64,000 nt of DNA, from the NCBI RefSeq assembly GCF_900102335.1, contig NZ_FNBM01000008.1, positions 1-64,000 on the forward strand, given 5' to 3'. A program made the translations under genes and the position numbers. The notes beneath the pieces were generated by a model. It was not told where the DNA came from, did no database searches, and worked only from the letters and a program-made list of their open reading frames with translations. Positions within the stretch are counted from its first letter, which is position 1. Each line of letters opens with the position of its first letter. This DNA comes from Phytopseudomonas seleniipraecipitans. Its GTDB lineage: Bacteria; Pseudomonadota; Gammaproteobacteria; Pseudomonadales; Pseudomonadaceae. This document shows positions 15,776 through 27,147 of this stretch, piece by piece.

Positions 15776-16906
15776 ATGACCAATCCGCCCTACATTACCC
15801 TGCCCACTGCCGACACAGCCGCGCTCAAGGTGGGTGGAGACTGGACGCTCGCCCACTACGGCGCATTGCTCGGCCAGGTCGACGCCACCAGACGCAGCCT
15901 GGCGGATAGCCTGGCCGCCGACATCAGTGAACTCGGCAACCTGGATACCGCCGGCGCCAGCCTGCTGGTCGAGCTGCTCGGTGCGGATCGCCTGAACCGC
16001 TTGCTGCCTGATGCTGCCCTCAGCGAGGAGCGTCGTGCGCTGCTGCAGACCGTCGCCAGCGCCATGCAGCAAACCCAGCAAGCACCGGAGCAACCCACTC
16101 GCTCGACCTACCGCGAGTTCTTCGGGCATATCGGTGAAGTGGTCGAGGGCGTGTGGCACAAGGCCGTGGGGCTGCTGGGCTTCGTTGGCATGACGCTAAG
16201 CGCGATGCTGCTGATCCTGCTCAGCCCGCGCCGCTGGCGGCTGACATCGCTTGCCTCGCACCTGGAACAAATCGGCCTGAATGCCGTGCCCATCGTCGCC
16301 CTGCTGACCTTTCTGGTTGGCGCCGTGGTGGCGTTCCTTGGCGCAACGATCCTGACTGATTTCGGCGCGACCATTTACACAGTCGATCTGGTGGCGTTCT
16401 CGTTCCTGCGCGAGTTCGGTGTGCTGCTGACCGCCATTCTCATGGCCGGCCGCACTGCCAGTGCCTTCACCGCACAGATTGGCTCGATGAAAGCCAACGA
16501 GGAAATCGACGCGATCCGCACACTTGGCCTCAATCCGATGGAGCTGCTGGTGCTGCCGCGGGTGTTCGCCATGCTCATCGCCCTGCCCCTGCTGACGTTC
16601 GTCGCCATGGTCTGCGGCATGGTCGGTGGCGCCGTGGTGTGCATGCTCACACTGGATATCTCGCCCGCCATGTTCCTCTACCTGCTGCAGGAGAACATCC
16701 CGCTCAACCATTTTCTGGTCGGCATGCTCAAGGCACCCATCTTCGCCTTCCTGATCGCGGTGATCGGCTGCCTGGAAGGCTTCAAGGTTACCGGCAGCGC
16801 ACAGTCGGTTGGGGAGCGCACCACGTCCAGCGTGGTGCAGTCGATCTTCGTGGTGATCGTGGTCGACGCACTGGCTGCGCTGTTCCTGATGGAGATGGGC
16901 TGGTGA
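15776..16906 (+). CDS. MlaE-type ABC lipid transporter permease with N-terminal STAS domain
   Basis: 376 residues from ATG 15776; a longer frame begins at 15707 but lacks a ribosome site. Residues about 10-105 resemble an MlaB-like STAS domain (L-K-V-G-G-D-W-T-L...D-I-S-E-L-G-N-L-D-T-A-G-A-S-L-L). Residues about 125-376 form an MlaE permease with around six membrane segments and the conserved F-x-R-E-F-G-V-L-L-T-A-I-L-M-A-G-R segment. In the canonical Mla system MlaB is a separate protein; here it is fused. First gene of a four-gene operon. Confidence 0.9.
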   Translation: MTNPPYITLPTADTAALKVGGDWTLAHYGALLGQVDATRRSLADSLAADISELGNLDTAGASLLVELLGADRLNRLLPDAALSEERRALLQTVASAMQQTQQAPEQPTRSTYREFFGHIGEVVEGVWHKAVGLLGFVGMTLSAMLLILLSPRRWRLTSLASHLEQIGLNAVPIVALLTFLVGAVVAFLGATILTDFGATIYTVDLVAFSFLREFGVLLTAILMAGRTASAFTAQIGSMKANEEIDAIRTLGLNPMELLVLPRVFAMLIALPLLTFVAMVCGMVGGAVVCMLTLDISPAMFLYLLQENIPLNHFLVGMLKAPIFAFLIAVIGCLEGFKVTGSAQSVGERTTSSVVQSIFVVIVVDALAALFLMEMGW

Positions 16907-17682
16907 ACGACGAAGTGATCATCCAGGTACGCGACCTGACCAACCAGTTCGGCCCGCAGGTGGTGCATCAGCACCTCGATCTGGACCTGTACCGCGGCGA
17001 GGTGCTGGGCGTGGTCGGCGGCTCGGGCACGGGCAAGTCCGTGCTGTTGCGTACCATCGTCGGCCTGCGCGAACCCAACGCCGGTACGGTACGGGTGTTC
17101 GGCGAGGATCTGCTGACGCTGTCGACGCAGCGGCGCTCCGAGCTGGAGCGGCGCTTCGGCGTGCTCTATCAGCGCGGTGCGCTGTTCTCGTCGCTCACCG
17201 TGGCGGAGAACATCGCCCTGCCGCTGATCGAACACGCCGGGCTTAACCGCGCCAGCGCCGAGCGCCTGGCCAAGTCCAAAGTGGCCCTGGTCGGTCTGCC
17301 CAGCCTTGCTGGCGACAAATACCCGACCGAGCTGTCTGGCGGCATGGTCAAGCGTGCCGCCCTGGCCCGGGCTCTGGCCTTGGAGCCAGACATCCTGTTT
17401 CTCGATGAGCCCACCGCCGGTCTCGACCCGATTGGCGCGGCGGCTTTCGATCAGTTGATTCGCACCCTGCGCGACGCCCTGGGCCTTAGCGTATTTCTGG
17501 TCACCCATGACCTGGACACGCTTTACACATTATGTGACCGCGTCGCGGTGCTGTCGCAGAAGCGCGTACTGGTGGCCGACCGCCTCGAGGTTGTCGCGGC
17601 GACCGACGATGCGTGGATTCGCGATTATTTTCATGGACCGCGTGGCCGCGCGGCCGAACAGGCTTCAGCGAGGATTAGTTGA
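16903..17682 (+). CDS. MlaF-like ABC transporter ATP-binding protein
   Basis: 259 residues starting with GTG 16903, overlapping the permease stop by four bases. Walker A is G-G-S-G-T-G-K-S (39-46), the signature is L-S-G-G-M-V-K-R, Walker B is I-L-F-L-D-E-P-T, and the switch region has H-D-L-D-T-L. It energises the MlaE-type permease for phospholipid or other hydrophobic cargo. Part of a paralogue of the classical mlaFEDCB operon, not that operon itself, since no MlaC is encoded. Confidence 0.92.
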   Translation: MNDEVIIQVRDLTNQFGPQVVHQHLDLDLYRGEVLGVVGGSGTGKSVLLRTIVGLREPNAGTVRVFGEDLLTLSTQRRSELERRFGVLYQRGALFSSLTVAENIALPLIEHAGLNRASAERLAKSKVALVGLPSLAGDKYPTELSGGMVKRAALARALALEPDILFLDEPTAGLDPIGAAAFDQLIRTLRDALGLSVFLVTHDLDTLYTLCDRVAVLSQKRVLVADRLEVVAATDDAWIRDYFHGPRGRAAEQASARIS

Positions 17683-18600
17683 ATGGAACCACGTGCTCAT
17701 CACGTATTGATCGGCGTGTTCACGGTGGCGATCGTCAGCGCCATTTTGATATTCGCCCTGTGGCTGGGCAAATCCAGCGCGGACAAGCAGTTCAATTACT
17801 ACGAGGTGATCTTCACTGAGGCGGTCAACGGCCTGTCCCAAGGCAGCGCGGTGCAGTACAGCGGTATCCGGGTCGGTGATGTCACCAGCCTGACCCTCGA
17901 CCCGCAGGACCCACGCAAGGTACACGCGAACATCCGCATCACCAGCAGCACACCGATCAAGCAGGATACCCGCGCGCGCCTGACCATCACCAACATCACC
18001 GGCGGCGCGGTGATCCAGCTGCACGGTGGCTCGCCGGAAAGCGCGCCGCTGACGGCCAGCAACGGCGGCATACCGGTGATCATCGCCGACCGCTCGCCTT
18101 TGTCGCGGCTGATGGCCAACGGCGAAGACCTGCTGGTCAGCGTTACCCGGCTGCTCGATCGCGCCAATGCCATGTTCTCCCGAGAGAACACGCAGAACAT
18201 CGCCAAGACCCTGCGCAACCTGGAACAGATCACCGCCAGCGTGTCCGAGCAACGCGACGAATTACGCGAAGCCCTGGCGCAAATGAGCGCTGCCGGGCGC
18301 GAGGCGACGGCGCTGATGAACAACGCCAACGAGCTGTTCACCGGCCCCGCCCACAACACGCTGGATAGTGCCGAGCGGCTGATGACCTCCCTGGAACGCA
18401 CCAGCGGCAATATCGAGCAACTGCTGCAAGACAACCGCGCCGCGCTCGATGGCGGCATGCAGGGCATTGGCGAGCTGGGCCCGACAATCAATGAGTTGCG
18501 TGACACCCTCGGCTCGCTACGCTCGTTCTCGCGGCGCCTGGAAGAAGACCCTGCCGGCTACCTGCTGCGCAGTGACAGCATCAAGGAGTTCCAACCATGA
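17683..18600 (+). CDS. MCE/MlaD family periplasmic lipid-binding protein
   Basis: 305 residues: an inner-membrane anchor at about 8-30, then one MCE domain (about 38-120; Y-E-V-I-F-T-E-A-V-N-G-L-S-Q-G-S-A-V near the start and T-N-I-T-G-G-A-V-I-Q-L at the end), then a long helical tail (about 165-290). MCE proteins form hexameric rings that carry lipids across the periplasm; the long tail is like PqiB/YebT or actinobacterial Mce proteins that make a tube. It follows the ATPase gene without a gap and overlaps the next gene by four bases. Confidence 0.92.
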   Translation: MEPRAHHVLIGVFTVAIVSAILIFALWLGKSSADKQFNYYEVIFTEAVNGLSQGSAVQYSGIRVGDVTSLTLDPQDPRKVHANIRITSSTPIKQDTRARLTITNITGGAVIQLHGGSPESAPLTASNGGIPVIIADRSPLSRLMANGEDLLVSVTRLLDRANAMFSRENTQNIAKTLRNLEQITASVSEQRDELREALAQMSAAGREATALMNNANELFTGPAHNTLDSAERLMTSLERTSGNIEQLLQDNRAALDGGMQGIGELGPTINELRDTLGSLRSFSRRLEEDPAGYLLRSDSIKEFQP

Positions 18601-19226
18601 AAGCACTCGCCGCCGCAGGCGCTCTGCTACTGACCGGGCTGCTCAGCGCCTGCTCGATACTGCCCGCCGGAGAGGCGCTGAACGTGTACCTGTTGCCGAG
18701 CAACTTGCCCGTACGTGCAGCCGATGTGCAATCTGTGGACTGGTCGCTGCGGGTCAACCGCCCGCAAAGCAGCCAGCTGCTGGACAGCCCGCGAATTGCT
18801 GTACTGCCCGAAGGCGACCTGATCAGCGCCTATCAGGGCGCGCGCTGGAGTGATCGAGCCCCGGCGCTGGTACGTGATCGGTTGATCGGCGCGCTTCTCG
18901 ATGACCGCCGTATCAGCGCGGTGAGTAGTGACGACAGCCGCTTGCAGGCCGATCTGGAACTAAGCAGTGACCTGCGCGCCTTCCAGAGCGAATACCGCAA
19001 CGGCCGGCCGGAAGTGCATATCCTCCTCGATGCCCGCCTGGTGCAGGCTGGCAACCAGCGCATTCTGGCCAGCCGCCGCTTCGAGGTTCGCCAGATCGCC
19101 GGTGATCCCGCCGTGGAGTCCGTGGTGAAAGCCTTCGGCGAGGCCAATGATCAGCTATCGCGGCAATTGATGGATTGGGTGGTCGACGAGGGCCAGCGCA
19201 ACGCGCCGGATACCGACAAACCCTGA
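18597..19226 (+). CDS. ABC-type transport auxiliary lipoprotein (PqiC-like)
   Basis: 209 residues with a lipoprotein signal L-L-S-A-C, cysteine at 19. The mature part fits the ABC-type transport auxiliary component family (PqiC/LptE-like fold; N-V-Y-L-L-P, then W-S-L-R-V-N-R-P and R-I-A-V-L-P). It probably sits in the inner leaflet of the outer membrane as the receiving end of the MCE tube. Last gene of the operon; ATGA overlap with the MCE gene. Confidence 0.88.
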   Translation: MKALAAAGALLLTGLLSACSILPAGEALNVYLLPSNLPVRAADVQSVDWSLRVNRPQSSQLLDSPRIAVLPEGDLISAYQGARWSDRAPALVRDRLIGALLDDRRISAVSSDDSRLQADLELSSDLRAFQSEYRNGRPEVHILLDARLVQAGNQRILASRRFEVRQIAGDPAVESVVKAFGEANDQLSRQLMDWVVDEGQRNAPDTDKP

Positions 19227-19253
19227 GCGCAGGCGATGCCAGCAAAACATCCG

Positions 19254-19360
19254 GTAGCCTGGCGTTGAGCGCAGCGATACCCAGGGATCGACGGCAGCAG
19301 CGCTTACCGTTTGGCCGGCAAAGATGTTCCCGGGTATCGCTTCGCTTAACCACGGGCTAC
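19254..19360. repeat. Long palindrome, second REP-like family
   Basis: Arms GTAGCCTGGCGTTGAGCG (from 19254) and the matching reverse complement ending CGGGCTAC at 19360 extend for about 33 nt each with several mismatches. A single arm recurs exactly, inverted, at 22148-22179, and diverged at 28495-28528. Confidence 0.75.
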
Positions 19361-19370
19361 GGATCGTAAT

Positions 19371-19412
19371 AAACAAACGGCCGGTGTGATCGCTCACACC
19401 GGCCGTTTGTTT
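19371..19412. terminator. Bidirectional terminator between lipid operon and clpB
   Basis: A perfect 19-bp stem AAACAAACGGCCGGTGTGA with a 4-nt loop; T-rich on both sides. It ends both convergent transcripts. Confidence 0.93.
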
Positions 19413-19428
19413 TGTTGCCCGCCAGGCA

Positions 19429-21993
<2,565 letters not shown>

Positions 21994-22066
21994 GGCGTCA
22001 TCCTTCCTCTATAGGGCAGGCCGGCGCGGTGCATGCGCCTAACTTAAAACCTGCCGAGATGAAGCA

Positions 22067-22095
22067 TAGATGAGGCCGATTGTGTCGGTTTCAAG
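22067..22095 (-). promoter_or_regulatory. Sigma-32 (RpoH) promoter of clpB
   Basis: On the reverse strand CTTGAAA (22095-22089), a 13-nt spacer, then CCTCATCTA (22075-22067). The consensus known for E. coli sigma-32 is CTTGAAA, 13-15 nt, CCCCATNT. The site lies about 75 nt before the clpB start. Confidence 0.85.
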
Positions 22096-22147
22096 CGAGG
22101 GAGACTTGATAGGCGTCAGTGGAGAGCCGATTGGTCGAGCAGAATGT

Positions 22148-22179
22148 CCTGGGTATCGCTGCGCTCAACGCCAGGCTAC
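22148..22179. repeat. Single arm of the GTAGCC-type REP family
   Basis: Thirty-two bases that are the exact reverse complement of the left arm of the palindrome at 19254. Confidence 0.75.
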
Positions 22180-22206
22180 GAGACAAGCCGCCAGAACGAC
22201 CCTTCG

Positions 22207-22234
22207 CAGGAGCGTCGCCCTCGGCGCGAAGCGA
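22207..22234. repeat. GTAGGAGC-type REP unit
   Basis: CAGGAGCGTCGCCCTCGGCG followed by CGAAGCGA matches the right-hand unit at 230-257 (reverse complement) with few changes. The rest of 21994-22306 holds only the clpB promoter, the neighbouring repeat and no gene. Confidence 0.7.
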
Positions 22235-22306
22235 TTGAGGCCTTTTCGCTGATTGAGCGTCGCTCACGCTATTCGCTGCGGAGCAGCGGCCAAGCGGGGA
22301 GTTCGG

Positions 22307-23047
22307 TCAGCGGTCCGCCAGCCAGATCAGCGAGGCGAAACGGCCGGTCTGGGCGGCGCGGCGGTAGGAGTAGAAACGCTCGTCGTTGACGGTGCAGAAG
22401 CCACCGCCATACACGGCGTTGACACCGCGGGCTGCCAGCCTGATGCGCGCCAGCTGATAGATGTCGGCCATGAATCGTCCGGCATTCTGGCTCGGCATAA
22501 AGGCGCCTGCCGCCTGCGCGTGCAGACTGACGAATGCCTCACGTACTTCGGGACCGACTTCGAAGGCCTGCGGGCCGATAGCCGGGCCGAGCCAGACCAG
22601 AGTGTCTTCAGGCTCGATGGCCAGTGCATCCAGGGTGGCCTCCAGCACGCCGCCTGCCAAGCCACGCCAGCCGGCGTGCGCCGCCGCAACCCGGGTGCCG
22701 GCACTGTCGCAGAACAGTACAGGCAGGCAATCGGCAGTCATCACCGCACAGGCAACACCGGGTGTCGCCGTCCAGCTGGCGTCAGCCTGTTCGACCCCTT
22801 CCGGGTCAGCCTGCGCCACGTCAATGCCATGCACTTGCTGCAACCAGGCAGGGCGGCAACCGAGTTGGCTCAGCAGCCGTTGACGATTCTTGGCGACGGC
22901 AACCGGGTCGTCCTCGACATGCGCAGCGAGGTTGAAGCTGTCGTACGGCGCCGAGCTCACGCCACCGGCACGCGTGGTCACGCAGGCACGCACCCAGGCG
23001 GGTGCCGGCCAGTGGGGCGTCAACCAGTCATGGGCCTGGCCACTCAT
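22307..23047 (-). CDS. pgeF: Peptidoglycan editing factor PgeF (YfiH, laccase domain)
   Basis: 246 residues of the copper-oxidase-like YfiH fold. E. coli YfiH removes wrongly inserted L-serine precursors from peptidoglycan synthesis; related proteins show purine-nucleoside activity. Conserved metal residues are visible in V-M-T-A-D-C-L-P-V-L-F (Cys) and A-A-H-A-G-W-R-G-L (His), with an earlier Q-V-H-G. It overlaps the end of rluD (ATGA) and is cotranscribed after it, the usual Pseudomonas order. Confidence 0.93.
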   Translation of the reverse strand: MSGQAHDWLTPHWPAPAWVRACVTTRAGGVSSAPYDSFNLAAHVEDDPVAVAKNRQRLLSQLGCRPAWLQQVHGIDVAQADPEGVEQADASWTATPGVACAVMTADCLPVLFCDSAGTRVAAAHAGWRGLAGGVLEATLDALAIEPEDTLVWLGPAIGPQAFEVGPEVREAFVSLHAQAAGAFMPSQNAGRFMADIYQLARIRLAARGVNAVYGGGFCTVNDERFYSYRRAAQTGRFASLIWLADR

Positions 23048-24018
23048 CCGATAAACGCCTCGCGGTCCTGACGCAGCAATGTCAGCAGCCAGACGAAATC
23101 GTCAGGCAACGGCGACTGCCACTTCATCCGCTCACCGGTAATCGGGTGGTCCAGCTCGAGGAACCGCGCGTGCAGCGCCTGGCGCGGAAACTCCTTGAGG
23201 CTTTGCACCATGGTCTGGCTGGCAGCCGGCGGAATGCGGAAGCGCCCGGCGTACACCGGATCACCGACCAGCGGATAGCCGATGTGGCTCATGTGCACGC
23301 GGATCTGGTGGGTGCGCCCGGTTTCCAACTTGACCCGCGAATGGGTGTGCGAGCGGAAGCGCTCGAGCACGCGGTAATGGCTGACCGCGGGCTTGCCGCC
23401 ATCGGTCACCGCCATGCGCTGGCGCTGCGAGGAACTGCGGCCGATAGGCGCGCTGATCTTGCCACCGGAGGTAATCACCCCGATCACGATGCATTCGTAG
23501 ATACGGCTGACCGTGCGCTTCTGCAGTTGATCGACCAGGCGGGTCTGCGCTTCGATGGTCTTGGCCACCACCATCAAACCGGTAGTGTCCTTGTCCAGGC
23601 GATGCACGATGCCGGCGCGCGGCACATTGATGATGTCCGGCACGTGATGCAGCAATGCATTGAGCAGGGTGCCGTCAGCGTGCCCGGCAGCCGGATGAAC
23701 GACCAGACCGGCTGGTTTGTCGATCACCAGAATCTGCTCGTCCTCGTAGACGATATTGAGCTCGATATCCTGGGCGATCCATTCGCCCTGGGCTTCCTGC
23801 TCGGCGGAGAGGGCCAGCACCGCACCGCCGTGAACGATGTCACGGGGGCGCAGCACCTGACCATCGACGGTCAGATTGCCCTCTTTGATCCAGCCGGATA
23901 GGCGCGAACGCGAGTGCTCGCCGAACAGCTGGGCGGCGACTTGATCGAGGCGTTGACCGCCCAAATCGTAGGGCACCTCGGCGGTTAACTGAATGGCCTG
24001 CTTATTAATAGATGACAT
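23044..24018 (-). CDS. rluD: 23S rRNA pseudouridine synthase RluD
   Basis: 324 residues taking ATG 24018 (M-S-S-I-N-K-Q); the frame could extend 7 residues further. It converts uridines 1911, 1915 and 1917 of 23S rRNA helix 69 (E. coli numbering). An S4 RNA-binding domain occupies about 25-85, and the catalytic H-R-L-D-K-D-T-T-G-L segment with the nucleophilic Asp is near 140. It is divergent from bamD with 147 bp between, as in other Pseudomonas. Confidence 0.95.
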   Translation of the reverse strand: MSSINKQAIQLTAEVPYDLGGQRLDQVAAQLFGEHSRSRLSGWIKEGNLTVDGQVLRPRDIVHGGAVLALSAEQEAQGEWIAQDIELNIVYEDEQILVIDKPAGLVVHPAAGHADGTLLNALLHHVPDIINVPRAGIVHRLDKDTTGLMVVAKTIEAQTRLVDQLQKRTVSRIYECIVIGVITSGGKISAPIGRSSSQRQRMAVTDGGKPAVSHYRVLERFRSHTHSRVKLETGRTHQIRVHMSHIGYPLVGDPVYAGRFRIPPAASQTMVQSLKEFPRQALHARFLELDHPITGERMKWQSPLPDDFVWLLTLLRQDREAFIG

Positions 24019-24165
24019 GCTCTGCAACGGCGGGGGCATAGCCTTTGGTTTCAGCTACACGCTTGTGGTTAAATACGGCGTCTTTGCCCCAGGGGTACCG
24101 GGGGCGCTCATCATAACAGGACGGCCCTGCCCAAGACAGCCGCCGTCCCAGGGACGCAAGCCGCC

Positions 24166-25155
24166 ATGCAAGTGAAACACCTGCTGCTGATCGCCATCCT
24201 CGTACTTACCGCCGCCTGCTCATCCAAGGAAGTCCTGGATGAGAATCTCAGCGAGACGGAACTCTATCAGCAGGCTCAGGAAGATCTGGACAACGGCAGC
24301 TACACCAGCGCCGTGACCAAGCTCAAGGCCCTGGAGTCCCGCTACCCGTTCGGTCGCTATGCCGAGCAATCGCAGCTCGAGCTGATCTACGCCAACTACA
24401 AGAACGCCGAGCCGGAAGCTGCACGCGCCGCCGCCGAGCGTTTCATCCGCCTGCACCCGCAGCACCCGAACGTCGATTACGCCTACTACCTGAAGGGTCT
24501 GGCGTCGTTCGATCAAGATCGCGGTATCGTCGCGCGCTTCCTGCCGCTGGATATGACCAAGCGTGACCCGGGCGCCGCACGCGACTCTTACAACGAGTTC
24601 GCTCAGCTCACCAGCCGCTACCCGAACAGCCGCTACGCTCCGGATGCCAAGCAGCGCATGATCTACCTGCGCAACCTGCTGGCCGCCTACGAGATTCACG
24701 TCGCCCACTATTACCTGAGCCGTGATGCTTACGTGGCTGCGGCCAACCGCGGTCGCTACGTGGTAGAAAACTTCCAGGAAACGCCGTCTGTCGGTGATGG
24801 CCTGGCTGTGATGGTCGAGGCCTACCAGCGTCTGACCCTGGACGACCTGGCAGCTACTAGCCTGGAAACCCTGAAGCTCAACTACCCGGATCACCCGAGC
24901 CTCGCCAACGGTGAGTTCGAGCCCCGCGAAGAAGCTGCCGACAACCGTTCGTGGCTGGCCAAAGCCACCCTGGGCCTGATCGAAAGCGATGTACCGCCAC
25001 CGCCGAGCCAGACCCAGGCAAGCCAGGACGTGATTCGCCAGTACGAAGAAGCCGCTGACCAGCTGCCCCGAGAACTGAAGACCGAGCCAAGCGAAGAGCC
25101 GCAAGGCAGCAAGCGCTCCTGGTTCAGCTACATGACGTTCGGCCTGTTCGACTGA
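24166..25155 (+). CDS. bamD: Outer-membrane assembly lipoprotein BamD
   Basis: 329 residues with lipobox L-T-A-A-C, lipidated Cys18. An essential part of the BAM complex, linking BamA to BamCE at the periplasmic face of the outer membrane. TPR-like helices run through about 30-240 ([26 protein letters not shown]). The C-terminal about 70 residues are charged and Pro/Gln-rich, longer than in E. coli. Followed by a strong hairpin. Confidence 0.96.
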   Translation: MQVKHLLLIAILVLTAACSSKEVLDENLSETELYQQAQEDLDNGSYTSAVTKLKALESRYPFGRYAEQSQLELIYANYKNAEPEAARAAAERFIRLHPQHPNVDYAYYLKGLASFDQDRGIVARFLPLDMTKRDPGAARDSYNEFAQLTSRYPNSRYAPDAKQRMIYLRNLLAAYEIHVAHYYLSRDAYVAAANRGRYVVENFQETPSVGDGLAVMVEAYQRLTLDDLAATSLETLKLNYPDHPSLANGEFEPREEAADNRSWLAKATLGLIESDVPPPPSQTQASQDVIRQYEEAADQLPRELKTEPSEEPQGSKRSWFSYMTFGLFD

Positions 25156-25198
25156 TTCGGGAACAACTCCCACTTCAGTCAGACCGTACCGGTCACCT

Positions 25199-25226
25199 AC
25201 GATGCCAGTCACCCGACTGGCATCGT
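25199..25226 (+). terminator. Terminator-like hairpin after bamD
   Basis: A perfect 12-bp stem ACGATGCCAGTC / GACTGGCATCGT with a 4-nt loop, followed by GCGTTT. Confidence 0.8.
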
Positions 25227-25318
25227 GCGTTTCAGGCCTGCAAAAACGCTGACCAGGCAACTGTCCGCCCACCCCTTCCTTAGCTAAACTGCCACATCAC
25301 TCACATGAAGAGAGCGTC

Positions 25319-25561
25319 ATGGGCCTGTTCCGCCTGCTGTTCTGGATTGCCATCATCTTTGCCGCCATCTGGGTCTGGCGCCGCTTCTTCGGTGTAGCTC
25401 GCAAGCGCGCGGCACCACCGCCCGCGCAGGCCTCGACGCCCATGGTGCGCTGCGCTCACTGCGGCGTACACACGCCGCAACAGCACGCCCTGCAGCTGGC
25501 CGGGAGCTGGTACTGCAGCCAGGCCCACCTCGAACAAGGCCGTAAGCCCGGTGCCGACTGA
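25319..25561 (+). CDS. Small membrane protein with zinc-ribbon-like tail (PP0621 family)
   Basis: 80 residues. An N-terminal membrane helix (about 4-23) is followed by a short basic and Ala/Pro-rich linker and a cysteine-rich tail: C-x2-C (45, 48) and C-x3-H (66, 70), which could bind zinc. In Pseudomonas a gene of this kind regularly precedes pilS. The GTG start of pilS lies inside its last codons, so expression is coupled. Function unknown. Confidence 0.85.
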   Translation: MGLFRLLFWIAIIFAAIWVWRRFFGVARKRAAPPPAQASTPMVRCAHCGVHTPQQHALQLAGSWYCSQAHLEQGRKPGAD

Positions 25562-27143
25562 AGCGCTCGCGTTAAGCGGCCTGCAAGGGCGGCGCGTTTT
25601 CCGGCTGTACCATTTCTACAGATTGCTTATCGGCGTTCTGCTGGTCCTGCTGATCTCGGCAGAACTGGATGCGGAACTGCTACAGCTGGCCCACGCGCCG
25701 TTGTTTCGAGGCGCCAGCTGGCTGTACCTGATCCTCAATATTTTCATCGCCCTGATCATCCACAACCCACGCAGCCTGATACAGGTGTTCGGCGTGGCGC
25801 TGGTCGATGTGATTCTTCTCTCGGCTTTGTTCTACGCGGGCGGCGGCACTCCTAGCGGTATCGGTAACCTGCTGATCGTAGCGGTGGCGATTGCCAACAT
25901 CCTGCTGCGCGGTCGCATCGGCGTACTGATCGCCGCCAGTGCGGCCATTGGCCTGATCTATCTGACCTTCTACCTCAGCCTCAACAATCCTCAAGCCAGC
26001 AGCCAGTATGTTCAAGCCGGCGCTCTGGGTGCGCTGTGCTTCGCCGCCGCGCTGTTTGTACAGGGCGTAACACGGCGCCTGCAAGCCAGTGAAATTCTCG
26101 CCGAACAGCGCGCTGCCGACGTAGCCGACCTTGAAGCGCTGAACAACCTGATTCTGCAGCGCATGCGCACCGGTATCCTAGTCGTCGACGAACAGCATCG
26201 CGTGCTGCTCGCCAACCAGGCGGCCCTAAGCCTGCTTGGCCGCGAACACCTGGCCGGCAAAATTCTCGACCCGCATTGCACCGAACTGGTAGAGCGGCTG
26301 CAGCACTGGCAGGAAAACTCCAGCCTGCGCCCGGCGAGCCTCCAGGCGCGGGTAGATGGCCCGACCCTGCAACCCAGCTTTATCGCCTTGCAGCGAGGCG
26401 GCCAGCGCCACACGCTGATCCTGCTCGACGACATTTCGCAGATCGCCCAGCAAGCCCAGCAACTCAAGCTGGTCGCCCTCGGCCGCCTGACTGCAGGCAT
26501 AGCCCATGAGATTCGCAACCCGCTGGGCGCCATCAGTCATGCTGCCCAGTTGCTGCAGGAGTCCGAAGACCTGCAGGGGCCGGACCTGCGTCTGACTCAG
26601 ATCATCCAGGATCAATCCAGGCGCATGAACCTGATCATCGAGAACGTCCTGCAGCTGTCACGCCGTCGCCAGGCGGAGCCGCAATTGCTCGATCTCAAAT
26701 ACTGGCTGCATCGCTTCGCGGCAGAATTTCGCACCACTGCGCCGGCCTCGCGAATGCTCCACCTGGCTATCGAAGGCAGCAGCATCCAAACCCGCATGGA
26801 CCCCAACCAGCTGACCCAGGTAATCACCAACTTGGTACAGAACGGCCTGCGTTACAGCGCCCAACTCAACCCTCAGGGCCAGGTGTGGCTGAAACTGTTC
26901 CGTGATCCGCGCAGCGATCTGCCGGTACTCGAGGTGCTCGATGACGGCCCGGGCGTGCCGGCAGACCAACTGCATCACATCTTCGAGCCTTTCTACACCA
27001 CGGAAAACAAAGGCACCGGCCTGGGCCTGTATATTTCCCGCGAGCTTTGCGAAAGCAATCAGGCTCATCTTCACTACCTACCACGCGAAGGCGGCGGTGC
27101 CTGCTTCCGTATCACCTTCGCGCATCCGCGAAAAATGAGCTGA
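25551..27143 (+). CDS. pilS: Pilus two-component sensor histidine kinase PilS
   Basis: 530 residues, start GTG 25551. Six hydrophobic segments lie between about 20 and 175, then a PAS-like region (about 195-300), the HisKA box L-T-A-G-I-A-H-E-I-R-N-P with phospho-His319, and a HATPase domain with the D-D-G-P-G-V and G-T-G-L-G-L motifs. In P. aeruginosa PilS senses pilin in the inner membrane and controls pilA through PilR. The overlap with the preceding gene and the 4-bp gap to pilR mark one operon. Confidence 0.95.
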   Translation: MPTEALALSGLQGRRVFRLYHFYRLLIGVLLVLLISAELDAELLQLAHAPLFRGASWLYLILNIFIALIIHNPRSLIQVFGVALVDVILLSALFYAGGGTPSGIGNLLIVAVAIANILLRGRIGVLIAASAAIGLIYLTFYLSLNNPQASSQYVQAGALGALCFAAALFVQGVTRRLQASEILAEQRAADVADLEALNNLILQRMRTGILVVDEQHRVLLANQAALSLLGREHLAGKILDPHCTELVERLQHWQENSSLRPASLQARVDGPTLQPSFIALQRGGQRHTLILLDDISQIAQQAQQLKLVALGRLTAGIAHEIRNPLGAISHAAQLLQESEDLQGPDLRLTQIIQDQSRRMNLIIENVLQLSRRRQAEPQLLDLKYWLHRFAAEFRTTAPASRMLHLAIEGSSIQTRMDPNQLTQVITNLVQNGLRYSAQLNPQGQVWLKLFRDPRSDLPVLEVLDDGPGVPADQLHHIFEPFYTTENKGTGLGLYISRELCESNQAHLHYLPREGGGACFRITFAHPRKMS

Positions 27144-27147
27144 ACCG

